Assembly (NCBI RefSeq): GCF_002694385.1
Contig: NZ_NZMB01000005.1
Coordinates: forward strand, 367,739-431,738
DNA from: Sneathiella sp.
Lineage (GTDB): Bacteria; Pseudomonadota; Alphaproteobacteria; Sneathiellales; Sneathiellaceae
Direction of reading: 5' to 3'
DNA: 64,000 nt
A program made the position numbers and the translations under genes. How positions within the stretch are numbered: the stretch's first letter is position 1; every line of letters starts with the position of its first letter. Positions 19,911-28,042 of this stretch are shown here, in pieces. The notes under the pieces were generated by a model that saw nothing but the letters and a program-made list of their open reading frames with translations, was not told the DNA's origin and did not search any database.

Positions 19911-21203
19911 ATGGCGAACGTTGCGGTGGTTGGTTCCCAGTGGGGTGACGAGGGCAAAGGCAAGATCGTTGACTGGCTGTCACAGCGCGCCGATGTTGTT
20001 GTGCGTTTTCAGGGAGGGCATAACGCAGGTCACACCCTCGTCGTTGATGGCAAGGTCTATAAACTCAGCTTGCTGCCTTCTGGTATTGTGCGGGGCGGCA
20101 AGATGTCGATCATTGGCAATGGCGTTGTCGTCGATCCCTGGGCGCTGATGAAGGAAATAGAGACAGTGCGCGCGCAAGGGGTGATAGTGGATCACAACAC
20201 GCTGAAGATTGCCGAAAATGCGACGCTGATCCTGCCGCTGCATGGGGAACTCGATGCACTGCGCGAGGATGCCAGCACCGCTGTTAAGATCGGCACCACA
20301 CGCCGTGGCATCGGTCCGGCCTATGAGGACAAGGCGGCGCGGCGCGCCATCCGTGTCTGCGATCTGACTGACGAGGCGCTGCTGAAACGCAAGATTTCGA
20401 CCCTCCTCGATCATCATAATGCGCTCCGCAAGGGGATGGGCGCGGAGTTGGTGGATGGTGATAAGTTGCTCGCGCAACTTATTGAAATTGCTCCGAAGGT
20501 GCTCGAGTTTTCCGATATTGTCTGGCGCCGCCTTGATGAAGCGCGGAAGGATCGCCGCCGGATTCTGTTTGAAGGCGCGCAGGGCGCGATGCTGGATAAC
20601 GACCACGGCACCTATCCTTTCGTGACCTCTTCCAACACGCTGGCCGGACAGGCGGCGGTCGGCAGCGGTATCGGCCCCGGTTCGGTCAATTATGTGCTGG
20701 GCATTACCAAGGCCTATACCACCCGCGTGGGGGAAGGGCCGTTCCCGACGGAACTGTTTGATGACATCGGCGAAGGTCTGGGCGCCCGCGGCCGCGAGTT
20801 TGGGGTTGTTACGGGGCGCAAGCGGCGCTGCGGCTGGTTTGATGCGGTAATGGTGCGTCAGGCCGTCAAGACCGGCGGCATAACCGGCATTGCGCTGACT
20901 AAGCTGGATGTGCTCGATGGCATGGAAGAGCTTAAAATCTGCGTCGGCTATGAGCTGAACGGCCAGAAAATAGATTATTTCCCCGCCAGTATGGCCGATC
21001 AGGCGGCGGTCAAACCGATTTATGAAACCATGGAAGGATGGAGCGACAGCACCTTTGGCGCACGGACATGGGCGGACCTGCCTGCCGCCGCCGTCAAATA
21101 TATCCGCCATGTGGAAGAGCTGATCGAGGCGCCGGTCGCGCTGCTGTCCACCAGTCCGGAACGCGAAGACACCATTCTGGTGCGCGATCCGTTCGAAGAT
21201 TAG
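19911..21203 (+). CDS. purA: Adenylosuccinate synthetase PurA
   Basis: GTP-dependent condensation of IMP with aspartate, the first committed step to AMP. The 430-residue protein carries the N-terminal '[17 protein letters not shown]' loop with the catalytic Asp, 'GGHNAGHT' with the catalytic His, the '[14 protein letters not shown]' IMP loop, '[20 protein letters not shown]' and the C-terminal 'TKLDVLDG' GTP-specificity motif. An AAGGACAGGAT site precedes the ATG. Length and motifs are all standard. Confidence 0.97.
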   Translation: MANVAVVGSQWGDEGKGKIVDWLSQRADVVVRFQGGHNAGHTLVVDGKVYKLSLLPSGIVRGGKMSIIGNGVVVDPWALMKEIETVRAQGVIVDHNTLKIAENATLILPLHGELDALREDASTAVKIGTTRRGIGPAYEDKAARRAIRVCDLTDEALLKRKISTLLDHHNALRKGMGAELVDGDKLLAQLIEIAPKVLEFSDIVWRRLDEARKDRRRILFEGAQGAMLDNDHGTYPFVTSSNTLAGQAAVGSGIGPGSVNYVLGITKAYTTRVGEGPFPTELFDDIGEGLGARGREFGVVTGRKRRCGWFDAVMVRQAVKTGGITGIALTKLDVLDGMEELKICVGYELNGQKIDYFPASMADQAAVKPIYETMEGWSDSTFGARTWADLPAAAVKYIRHVEELIEAPVALLSTSPEREDTILVRDPFED

Positions 21204-21242
21204 AATAGTATCATTCTCCGGCGGGCGTGCTAGTTTAGCCGG

Positions 21243-22418
21243 ATGACAAAGGCATCCATCCATATAATGCAGCTTGCCATCGGCGGGCTGCTGGCGCTGG
21301 CCATCGGCCTCGGCATCAGCCGGTTTGTCTTTACGCCGATCCTGCCCTTTATGGAAGCGGGGCTCGGCCTTGACAAGACGCAGGCGGGGCTGATTGCCTC
21401 AGCAAATTTTCTGGGCTACCTCGTTGGTGCCCTGCTGGCAATCCGGCAGTCTCTTCCGGGATCGCTGCGGCTCTGGTTTCTGTCCGCCTTGATGGTCTGC
21501 GCCCTGACGACAATCCTGATGGGGCTGTCGGACAGCATTGGGGTATTTCTTTTTCTGCGGTTTGTGGGTGGAATTGCCTCGGCCTTTGTCATGATTTTCG
21601 GCACCACCCTGATCCTCAACCGCTTCGCGGAGCAAGGGCGTTCTTCTCTTTCGGCGCTGTATTTTGCCGGAGTGGGGGTCGGTATTTCCCTCTCCTCGCT
21701 GCTGATCATGTCGCTGATTGCAATCGGCACAGACTGGCGGGAAATGTGGATTTGGACCGGCTGCCTCTCGGCGGCGATGCTGCTTCCGGTTTTCTGGCTG
21801 GTGCCTGGGGAGGGCAAGGCCGTTGTCATTGTAGAGAGCCCGCCGAAAATGAGTTTCAGCAACCCGCTCAAAGCATTGATCCTGTCCTATTTCCTGCTCG
21901 GCTTTGGCTATATTATCACGGCGACCTTTATTTCGGTTCTGGTGCGGCAAATTCCCGGCTTGCAATGGATGCAGACGCTGGTTTGGCTGGTGGTCGGTCT
22001 TGCCGGAATTCCTTCGGTGGCGATTTGGTCCTGGGTCGGGCGGCGGATCGGCAATCATAACAGCTATGCTCTTGCGAGCCTTTGTCTCGCCATCGGTGTG
22101 GCCGGTAGCGTATATGCCGCGAGTGCGGGCGCGGTTCTTGCGAGTGCAGTGCTGCTGGGCGGCACTTTCATGGGAATGTCCGCCGTCGGGCTTGTTCATG
22201 CCCGTGAGATGTTGCCGGGTAATGCCCGGCAGATTCTGGCCATCATGACACTGGCCTTTGGCCTTGGTCAGACGATCGGGCCGGTTTTTGCAGGCTATAT
22301 TTACGGCATTTTCGGGGATTTCGTTGTGGCATCGCTTATCGCTTCGGCCGGACTGGGGATTGCCGCCTTGCTGACGGCCCTTGGCAAGACCTCAGCTTTG
22401 CAGAATCCGGGGCGGTAA
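21243..22418 (+). CDS. MFS transporter, YbfB/YjiJ-like
   Basis: A 391-residue polytopic protein with about 11-12 predicted membrane helices. The N-terminus 'LAIGGLLALAIGLGISRFVF' with 'TPILPFM' is characteristic of the YbfB/YjiJ group of the major facilitator superfamily; the charged central loop after helix 6 ('VPGEGKAVVIVESPPKMSF') is also seen. The substrate is unknown. It follows purA after 39 bases and precedes the pseudokinase gene. Confidence 0.82.
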   Translation: MTKASIHIMQLAIGGLLALAIGLGISRFVFTPILPFMEAGLGLDKTQAGLIASANFLGYLVGALLAIRQSLPGSLRLWFLSALMVCALTTILMGLSDSIGVFLFLRFVGGIASAFVMIFGTTLILNRFAEQGRSSLSALYFAGVGVGISLSSLLIMSLIAIGTDWREMWIWTGCLSAAMLLPVFWLVPGEGKAVVIVESPPKMSFSNPLKALILSYFLLGFGYIITATFISVLVRQIPGLQWMQTLVWLVVGLAGIPSVAIWSWVGRRIGNHNSYALASLCLAIGVAGSVYAASAGAVLASAVLLGGTFMGMSAVGLVHAREMLPGNARQILAIMTLAFGLGQTIGPVFAGYIYGIFGDFVVASLIASAGLGIAALLTALGKTSALQNPGR

Positions 22419-22497
22419 CCCGCAAGAGTTTAACGGCATCTTAACGTCATTTTGCGAATGTTGGCCCGGATTTGAGGTAACTGACAGAGCCGCTCGC

Positions 22498-23601
22498 ATG
22501 AGTCTCGCCGAAAAACTGGAAACACCGACTGACGCCGCTCCTGCGGAACGCGGCGCGCTGCTGGCTGGCCGTTTCCGGATAGACCTGTCGCGGCCTGTTG
22601 ATTTCCTTCAGCAGGGGGCAAGCATTGCCGTTGAAGCGGCCGATATTCAGGACCCGACTAACGAACTTGTGGCTGTAATATCAAGCCCTTACAGCTATTA
22701 CCGCAAACCGGTTGCGGACGCCATCAAGAACAGCCGTAACGGCGGAACCCTTGATCTTCTGGCGCATGGCGTCGTGCGTTTTTCCTCTCTCGATATCCGC
22801 TACGCCACAGTGTTTGAACGCCCCCGGGGCGGACCGGTTCATAAAGACGGTCATGGCGGCATGTCTGAGAATCTGATTCTGGAAAAGGTTTTGCCACCCA
22901 TTGCCGCCTGCCTTCTCGATCTCCATCAGGGGGCAATGACGCATCGTGCCATTCGCGCCGACAACCTGTTCTACAGCGATAGCGAGCGTCAGACTATCGT
23001 GTTGGGCGAGGCGATCAGCCAGGCGCCGGGACTGCTGCAACCGACTGTTTATGAACCGCTTGAAAGCATGATGGCGCATCCGGCGGGCCGTGGGGACGGC
23101 GTGCCGGCCCATGATCTCTATGCGGTGGGCATCCTGTTTCTGCATCTGCTCGGCGGGGAAGCGCCGGGCGGTGGAATGAGTGATGAAGAGCTTTATCGCG
23201 GCAAACTTCTGAAGGGCAGTTTTTCCTTGCTGGCGGAAAAGCTGAGCCTGTCGCCGCGGATGTCCGATATCCTGGCGGGCCTGCTGCATGATGACCCGGC
23301 GCGCCGCTGGAATGCGGAAAAGCTGGCAAACTGGCGCGATGTCATCAAGGAGACGCCGCGCCGCGGACGCGGAGATACGCGGGCGCTCGACAAGATCCTG
23401 TTCGAGGAAGTGGAATATGGCTCGCCCCGGCTGCTGGCGCACAATATGATCAGCAAGCCCAAGGCGGCGCTTGATCTTCTGCGCAGTGGCCGACTTGCGA
23501 AATGGATAAAAAACGCCCTGCGCGATGAGGCAACAGCCACAGAAATCTCCCAAATTCAGGGAAGCATTGGGGGGGGCGGCCCATGCACAGGCGCGCAGTG
23601 A
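22498..23601 (+). CDS. Ser/Thr pseudokinase, N-terminal part (frame broken at a G8 run)
   Basis: The frame gives 367 residues with a kinase-like C-lobe: 'ACLLDLHQGAMTHRAIRADN' (helix E and catalytic loop), 'DLYAVGILFLHLLGGEAP' (helix F) and 'LLHDDPARRWNAEKL' (helix I). All three catalytic positions look lost: the HRD Asp is Ala151, the DFG segment reads 'LGEAI' near 170-172, and the N-lobe 'LVAVISSP' has no lysine after AV. It is therefore most likely a pseudokinase. The last residues after the G run at 23569-23576 ('GGPCTGAQ') look out of frame. Removing one G joins this ORF to the next one into a 682-residue protein. ATG 22498 is my start; the track start lies within the MFS gene. Confidence 0.7.
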   Translation: MSLAEKLETPTDAAPAERGALLAGRFRIDLSRPVDFLQQGASIAVEAADIQDPTNELVAVISSPYSYYRKPVADAIKNSRNGGTLDLLAHGVVRFSSLDIRYATVFERPRGGPVHKDGHGGMSENLILEKVLPPIAACLLDLHQGAMTHRAIRADNLFYSDSERQTIVLGEAISQAPGLLQPTVYEPLESMMAHPAGRGDGVPAHDLYAVGILFLHLLGGEAPGGGMSDEELYRGKLLKGSFSLLAEKLSLSPRMSDILAGLLHDDPARRWNAEKLANWRDVIKETPRRGRGDTRALDKILFEEVEYGSPRLLAHNMISKPKAALDLLRSGRLAKWIKNALRDEATATEISQIQGSIGGGGPCTGAQ

Positions 23602-24547
23602 GACCACGGCTGTCACCCATATGCTGCGCCTGCTCGATCCGAAGGCACCACTCTGGTATCGCAATATCTCCTTCTCCCGCAATGCAATCGGTATGCTGAT
23701 GCTGGAGGCATTTCGGCAAGACAATATGGAGATGAAAAAGTCCATCGCTGAATTGTTCGAGAGTGGTCTCTTGCTGAACATCGCCATGACCGAGTTTCGC
23801 GACAAGCGGGAGCGCCGCGCCGACTGGCTGCCCGAAGCCTCGATCACCGGATGTCAGGGTTATATGAAAAATGGCGGCGAGCTTGGCTATGGGCTTGAAC
23901 GCTGTCTTTATGAACTCAGCCCGGAGACACCCTGTCTGAGCACGCTTGTGCTGGGGTCGCATGTGCGTAATATTTCGGAATTTATTGAAGTTGCGGAACA
24001 GAAGCTGCTGGCGTCGAATGGGCATGGCAACCCTTTTGACCGTCATGCGGCGGCCTTCATCGCGACAAAATCACGCGGGCTCGATAAGTTTCTGATATCG
24101 CTGACCCTGTATCCGGCGGGCAGTGTTGAACACGTGCTGGTGGAACTCAAGCTGTTTGCAAAGCTGCAAGCGCTCAGCCATCCTGGACCACTGCCCGGTT
24201 TTGCCGCTTGGGCGGAAGAGATGCTGAAACCGGTCTTCCTGAAAATCCGCTCCCGATTGCGCCGGGAAGTGGTCATACAGCGATTTCGCGAGGCCCGGAA
24301 AAGCGGCGACCTTGGCATGATCCTTGAGGCAACCGACCTGGAGCGGCAACTTGCGCAGGACCGCCGGGAATATGAAGAAGCCCTTGCCGCCGCCGGAGAG
24401 GCGGATCGACTGGCCATCTTCCTGATGAATGGCACAGACGCGCGGCGGGCCGCCGCTGAAGGATATGGCGCCTGGATTACATCTGTTCTTTCAGTTACGG
24501 CATTACTGGCCAGTACGATTCTTTCTGTCTTGTATTTTATGGAATAG
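23525..24547 (+). CDS. C-terminal part of the pseudokinase protein: helical domain with C-terminal membrane anchor
   Basis: This frame overlaps the preceding one and reads as its continuation after the G8 run ('AAHAQARSETTAVTHMLRLL'). It holds a largely helical domain of about 250 residues, a charged coiled-coil-like stretch ('DLERQLAQDRREYEEALAAA') and one C-terminal membrane helix ('ITSVLSVTALLASTILSVLYF'), leaving the kinase fold on the cytoplasmic side. I do not recognise a named family for the middle domain. It has no good ribosome site of its own at ATG 23525, which also argues that it is one protein with the upstream half. It is followed 3 bases later by another membrane-protein gene. 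Confidence 0.65.
   Translation: MRQQPQKSPKFREALGGAAHAQARSETTAVTHMLRLLDPKAPLWYRNISFSRNAIGMLMLEAFRQDNMEMKKSIAELFESGLLLNIAMTEFRDKRERRADWLPEASITGCQGYMKNGGELGYGLERCLYELSPETPCLSTLVLGSHVRNISEFIEVAEQKLLASNGHGNPFDRHAAAFIATKSRGLDKFLISLTLYPAGSVEHVLVELKLFAKLQALSHPGPLPGFAAWAEEMLKPVFLKIRSRLRREVVIQRFREARKSGDLGMILEATDLERQLAQDRREYEEALAAAGEADRLAIFLMNGTDARRAAAEGYGAWITSVLSVTALLASTILSVLYFME
23569..23576 (+). repeat. G8 homopolymer at the frame break
   Basis: Eight consecutive G residues within 'gcattGGGGGGGGcggc'. Losing one G (or gaining two) fuses the two flanking frames. The run could be a sequencing error, a recent mutation, phase variation or a transcriptional slippage site; sequence alone cannot separate these. 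Confidence 0.9.
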
Positions 24548-24550
24548 ACA

Positions 24551-25045
24551 ATGGCGAAGCAGAAAAAGCAGCCTGCAAAAATGGCGGAAAACAGGGTCGG
24601 GCAGGGCATCGCCCTGTTTTGGGTGATGGTCTTTTCCGGGCTTGGAATTGTATTTATTCCGCCAACCATGCTGATTCTCTTTGCCGGATTGATCCCGAGC
24701 CTTGTGGCAATTCTATTGAACACCGGCCGCATTGGCAGCATTGCCACGATGCTTGCTTTCAACCTTGCCGGTATCATCCCGGTTATCGGCATCCTGTGGG
24801 ATCGGGGCCAGACGTTCAACGAAGCGTTCCGGATGCTGACCGATGTTTACATGTGGCTGGCCATGTTTGGCGGGGCGGGGCTGGCGGTTTTTCTGTCCTG
24901 GGCCGTGCCGATTGTTGTTTTCTCCGCGTCTGAATTGCAGGCGAAGGCGATGATCGCCAAACTTCAAAAGCGGCGCATGAAGCTGGTCGAAGAATGGGGC
25001 GGGCAGTTTGTTGCCGATATGAAAGACGGCGCCAGTGGCCGCTGA
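24551..25045 (+). CDS. Small membrane protein paired with the pseudokinase gene
   Basis: A 164-residue protein of unknown family. It has a basic N-terminus ('MAKQKKQPAKMAENR') and three or four hydrophobic segments, including 'IALFWVMVFSGLGIVFIPPTMLILFAG', 'IATMLAFNLAGIIPVIGI' and 'MWLAMFGGAGLAVFLSWAVPIVVF'. The C-terminal tail of about 40 residues is amphipathic and charged ('QKRRMKLVEEWGGQF'). It starts 3 bases after the upstream stop, so it is almost certainly translated from the same mRNA and may be a partner in the membrane. No function can be assigned. Confidence 0.75.
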   Translation: MAKQKKQPAKMAENRVGQGIALFWVMVFSGLGIVFIPPTMLILFAGLIPSLVAILLNTGRIGSIATMLAFNLAGIIPVIGILWDRGQTFNEAFRMLTDVYMWLAMFGGAGLAVFLSWAVPIVVFSASELQAKAMIAKLQKRRMKLVEEWGGQFVADMKDGASGR

Positions 25046-25156
25046 TCGCCATTATCAAAGCATTCTCGCCATTCGAACTTTCTATAACGGCTGGCGCATT
25101 GGGCCGCATTTCGGCATAGTGCGGGGCACGAACAAATCATAAAAAAGGAATAAAGA

Positions 25157-25516
25157 ATGACAGGCCATGTCTACTGGATCTACGAGCTGGAGATCAAATC
25201 CGGGCAGTATGAAAAATTCGCCGCTTTGAAAGATGAAATGATCGCGGCAACGAAAGCGGATGAACCGGGCACACTCAATTATGAATGGTCGGTGAATGAG
25301 GACAAGACGGTCTGTCATGTATTGGAGCGATTTGAAAATTCCGATGCGGCACTTGTTCACATGGGCAATTTCGGCAAGAAATTCGCGGCCCGTTTTCTGG
25401 AAGTGCTGACGCCAAAAGTCATGACCCTCTATGGCGATCCGTCAGAGAAGGTGCTGGGTGCGCTGGCCCGGGTCGGGGCGGTGCAGATGCCCTCTGTCGG
25501 CGGGTTCTCACGCTAA
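25157..25516 (+). CDS. Antibiotic biosynthesis monooxygenase (ABM) domain protein
   Basis: A 119-residue ferredoxin-like dimeric alpha/beta-barrel protein. 'YWIYELEIKSGQYEKFAALKDEMIAATKADEPGTLNYEW' is the typical ABM/YgiN pattern. Members include quinol monooxygenases and many uncharacterised proteins; the substrate is unknown. AAAAAAGGAATAAAG precedes the ATG as a good ribosome site. A bidirectional terminator separates it from the convergent rpoH gene. Confidence 0.8.
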   Translation: MTGHVYWIYELEIKSGQYEKFAALKDEMIAATKADEPGTLNYEWSVNEDKTVCHVLERFENSDAALVHMGNFGKKFAARFLEVLTPKVMTLYGDPSEKVLGALARVGAVQMPSVGGFSR

Positions 25517-25535
25517 CCCCTTCTGAGGGAACAAA

Positions 25536-25566
25536 AAAAGGCGCCTGAGATAATCCGGCGCCTTTT
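25536..25566. terminator. Bidirectional terminator between the ABM gene and rpoH
   Basis: AAAAGGCGCC (25536-25545) and GGCGCCTTTT (25557-25566) form a perfect 10-bp stem with an 11-base loop. The A-run on one side and T-run on the other make it functional for both convergent genes. Confidence 0.88.
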
Positions 25567-25586
25567 GCTGTTGGTTGATATGTGGA

Positions 25587-26465
25587 TCAGCCGATCCGTT
25601 CTTCCAGGACTTTTGCCTTCATGGCCCGTTGCAGCTTTTCAAAGGCGCGCACTTCGATCTGGCGCACCCTCTCGCGGCTGATGTCATAATGCTGGCTCAG
25701 CTCTTCGAGTGTGAGTGGTTCATCGCGTAGCCGCCGTTCGGTGAGAATATGCTTCTCCCGCTCGTTCAGGACATCCATGGCCTTTTCCAGCATGGTGCGA
25801 CGGCGCTTCAGCTCTTCATTCTCCGCATAAACGGTTTCCTGGTTCGGGCTGTCATCTTCCAGCCAATCCATCCATTCGCCTTCACTTTCGGCGCGCATGG
25901 GGGCGTTGAGGCTATGATCCGGCGCCGTCAGGCGGCGGTTCATGCTGACCACTTCCTCCTCGGTCACGCCGAGTTTTTTCGAAATGGTCTTGACCTGATC
26001 GGCCGTCATGTCGCCTTCGTCAATGGCCTCAATCTGCCCCTTGATCTTGCGCAGGTTGAAGAACAGCTTTTTCTGGGCGGCGGTCGTCCCCATTTTAACG
26101 AGCGACCAAGTGCGCAGGATATATTCCTGAATAGCGGCGCGGATCCACCACATGGCGTAGGTGGACAGGCGAAAGCCCTTCTCGGGTTCAAATCGCTTGA
26201 CCGCCTGCATCATGCCGACATTGCCTTCGGAAATCAGCTCGGCAATCGGCAGGCCATAGCCGCGATAACCCATGGCGATCTTTGCCACAAGGCGCAGATG
26301 GCTTGTCACCATCTTGTGCGCGGCATCGGTATCGCCGTGATCTTTCCAGGCCTTGGCCAGCATGTATTCTTCGTCCGCTTCCAACATAGGAAATTTGCGG
26401 ATTTCCTGCAGGTAGCGGGACAGGCCGCCTTCCGGCGTCAATACGGGTAAGGATGATATGCTCAT
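25587..26465 (-). CDS. rpoH: Heat-shock sigma factor RpoH (sigma-32)
   Basis: A 292-residue group 3-like sigma factor that directs RNA polymerase to heat-shock promoters. Region 2 shows 'NVGMMQAVKRFEPEKGFRLSTYAMWWIRAAIQEYI', the RpoH box is 'QKKLFFNLRKIKGQ', and region 4 ends in a helix-turn-helix 'LEELSQHYDISRERVRQIEVRAFEKL'. The first residues 'LPVLTPEGGLSRYLQEIRKFPML' are also typical. Many alphaproteobacteria have more than one rpoH; a second copy cannot be seen here. No heat-shock promoter was recognised upstream. Confidence 0.96.
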   Translation of the reverse strand: MSISSLPVLTPEGGLSRYLQEIRKFPMLEADEEYMLAKAWKDHGDTDAAHKMVTSHLRLVAKIAMGYRGYGLPIAELISEGNVGMMQAVKRFEPEKGFRLSTYAMWWIRAAIQEYILRTWSLVKMGTTAAQKKLFFNLRKIKGQIEAIDEGDMTADQVKTISKKLGVTEEEVVSMNRRLTAPDHSLNAPMRAESEGEWMDWLEDDSPNQETVYAENEELKRRRTMLEKAMDVLNEREKHILTERRLRDEPLTLEELSQHYDISRERVRQIEVRAFEKLQRAMKAKVLEERIG

Positions 26466-26578
26466 ATTCAGGACCCTCTCTCTTTCTGGCGCCTGTCTTT
26501 CGTCATTCAGGATGCCCGAAAAACAAGCCCGACAAACTCCTGTCTAGGGGATAATCATGGCGATTTGATGTTGTCGTT

Positions 26579-27550
26579 CTAACCCCTCAGCGCCGCGATC
26601 AACTCCCTCAGATCAGATGGTAAATCTACCTCAAACTTCAAGGGCTTGTCTGTGACGGGGTGCACAAATCCGAGGGTTTCGGCATGCAGCGCCTGGCGGG
26701 AGAAAGCGAGGATCACCGCCTGACGGGATTCCTCAAGGGAGCTGACGCGGCTTTTTTTCTGGCGGCTGTAGAGTGGATCGCCAAGCAGCGGATGGCCGAT
26801 ATGAGCCATATGAACGCGAATCTGGTGGGTGCGCCCGGTCTCCAGTTCACAGGTGACAAGAGCCGCGATGTCGGAGAAATTTTCTTCCAGCCGATAGCGG
26901 GTGAGGGCGGGTTTCCCGCCTTTTGTGACCATTGCCATGCGTTTGCGGTTATGCGGGTCGCGGCCAATGCTGCCTTCAATCTCTCCCGTTGGCGGGTAAA
27001 GGCGGCCCCACACCACGGCCTTGTAGCGCCGTTCGATATCATGGGCGGCAAACAGGGCGGCCAGGCCCTGATGCGCGGCGTCATTCTTCGCCGCCACGAG
27101 AAGACCGCTGGTCTCCTTGTCGATCCTGTGGACAATTCCGGGCCGTTTTACCCCGCCGATACCGGACAGGCTGTCGCGGCAGTGATGCAGCAGGGCATTG
27201 ACCAACGTGCCGGACCAGTTTCCCGCCGCCGGATGCACCACCATGCCGGCGGGTTTGTTGACAACGATCAGATGCTCATCCTCAAACAGGATTTCGAGGG
27301 GAATATCCTCGGGTTCCGGATCGCCTTCCGCCGCTTCCGGGAGGTGAATTTCATAGGACTCTCCCGGTTGCACCCGACGGGACGGATCGGTGACGGCGAC
27401 GCCCGCAAGGGTGACCATACCCCCCTTAATCAGCGGCTTGATGCGGCTTCTGGAAACATCCGGCAGCGCGTCCGCCAGCAGCCGGTCGAGGCGCGCACCG
27501 CGAACGTCTTCTGAAACTTCAACTTGATGTAACCCCGCATTGAATGGCAT
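26579..27550 (-). CDS. rluD: Large-subunit pseudouridine synthase RluD-type
   Basis: A 323-residue RluA-family enzyme that converts uridines of 23S rRNA helix 69 to pseudouridine. An N-terminal S4 RNA-binding domain ('ARLDRLLADALPDVSRSRIKPLIKGGMV') precedes the catalytic domain with 'VVNKPAGMVVHPAAGNWSGTLVNALL' and 'GIVHRIDKETSGLLV', where Asp144 is the nucleophile. C-terminal 'ELETGRTHQIRVHMAHIGHPLLGDPLY' is intact. RluD is the likeliest member because of the S4 domain and length; RluC is the main alternative. Confidence 0.88.
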   Translation of the reverse strand: MPFNAGLHQVEVSEDVRGARLDRLLADALPDVSRSRIKPLIKGGMVTLAGVAVTDPSRRVQPGESYEIHLPEAAEGDPEPEDIPLEILFEDEHLIVVNKPAGMVVHPAAGNWSGTLVNALLHHCRDSLSGIGGVKRPGIVHRIDKETSGLLVAAKNDAAHQGLAALFAAHDIERRYKAVVWGRLYPPTGEIEGSIGRDPHNRKRMAMVTKGGKPALTRYRLEENFSDIAALVTCELETGRTHQIRVHMAHIGHPLLGDPLYSRQKKSRVSSLEESRQAVILAFSRQALHAETLGFVHPVTDKPLKFEVDLPSDLRELIAALRG

Positions 27551-27592
27551 ACACAGGAACCAGTGTTATTTGCAATCGCCCAAGGTGCCGTC

Positions 27593-27997
27593 ATGACAGA
27601 TGAACCGGACTATGAACCCGGCCCGAATCTTACCCTGCTGAAATGGATTGTCGGGATTCTCGGCTTTCTGATCATCCTGTTTGTCGGCATTATCGGGGTT
27701 ACGTTATATATGCGGATAACGGGATCGAAAAGCGCTAATCCGCCCGCCACGGCGGAGGAAAGCCGTCCGGCCCCCGCAACCGTGGTTGAGGGGAGCGGTC
27801 TTGTCCCGTTGTCCGGCTTCGGCGATGTCGCTATCACGTTGCCCGAGGATATGGATGTAATCAGCCTTTCCTCCGATGGGGCGAGGATGTTCCTGACCCT
27901 TGGAACCGAAGGTACCGCGCGGCGCATACTTGTCTATTCATTGGCCGACGGGCGGGAACTTGGCAGATTTATCCTCGACCGGGCAGTCGTTGAGTAG
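27593..27997 (+). CDS. Single-pass membrane protein, DUF6476-like
   Basis: A 134-residue protein with a short acidic N-terminus, one membrane helix ('WIVGILGFLIILFVGIIGVTLYM', about 17-39), a Pro/Ala/Ser linker and a small C-terminal domain with beta-strand character ('DVISLSSDGARMFLTLGTEG'). It resembles the DUF6476 proteins that lie divergent from rluD in alphaproteobacteria. No function is known. ATG 27593 is preferred to the track start 27563; AAGGTG precedes it. Confidence 0.65.
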   Translation: MTDEPDYEPGPNLTLLKWIVGILGFLIILFVGIIGVTLYMRITGSKSANPPATAEESRPAPATVVEGSGLVPLSGFGDVAITLPEDMDVISLSSDGARMFLTLGTEGTARRILVYSLADGRELGRFILDRAVVE

Positions 27998-28042
27998 CGC
28001 AGCCTGTGATTTTCACAGACCCGGAAAAAGGGAGCTCAACAG

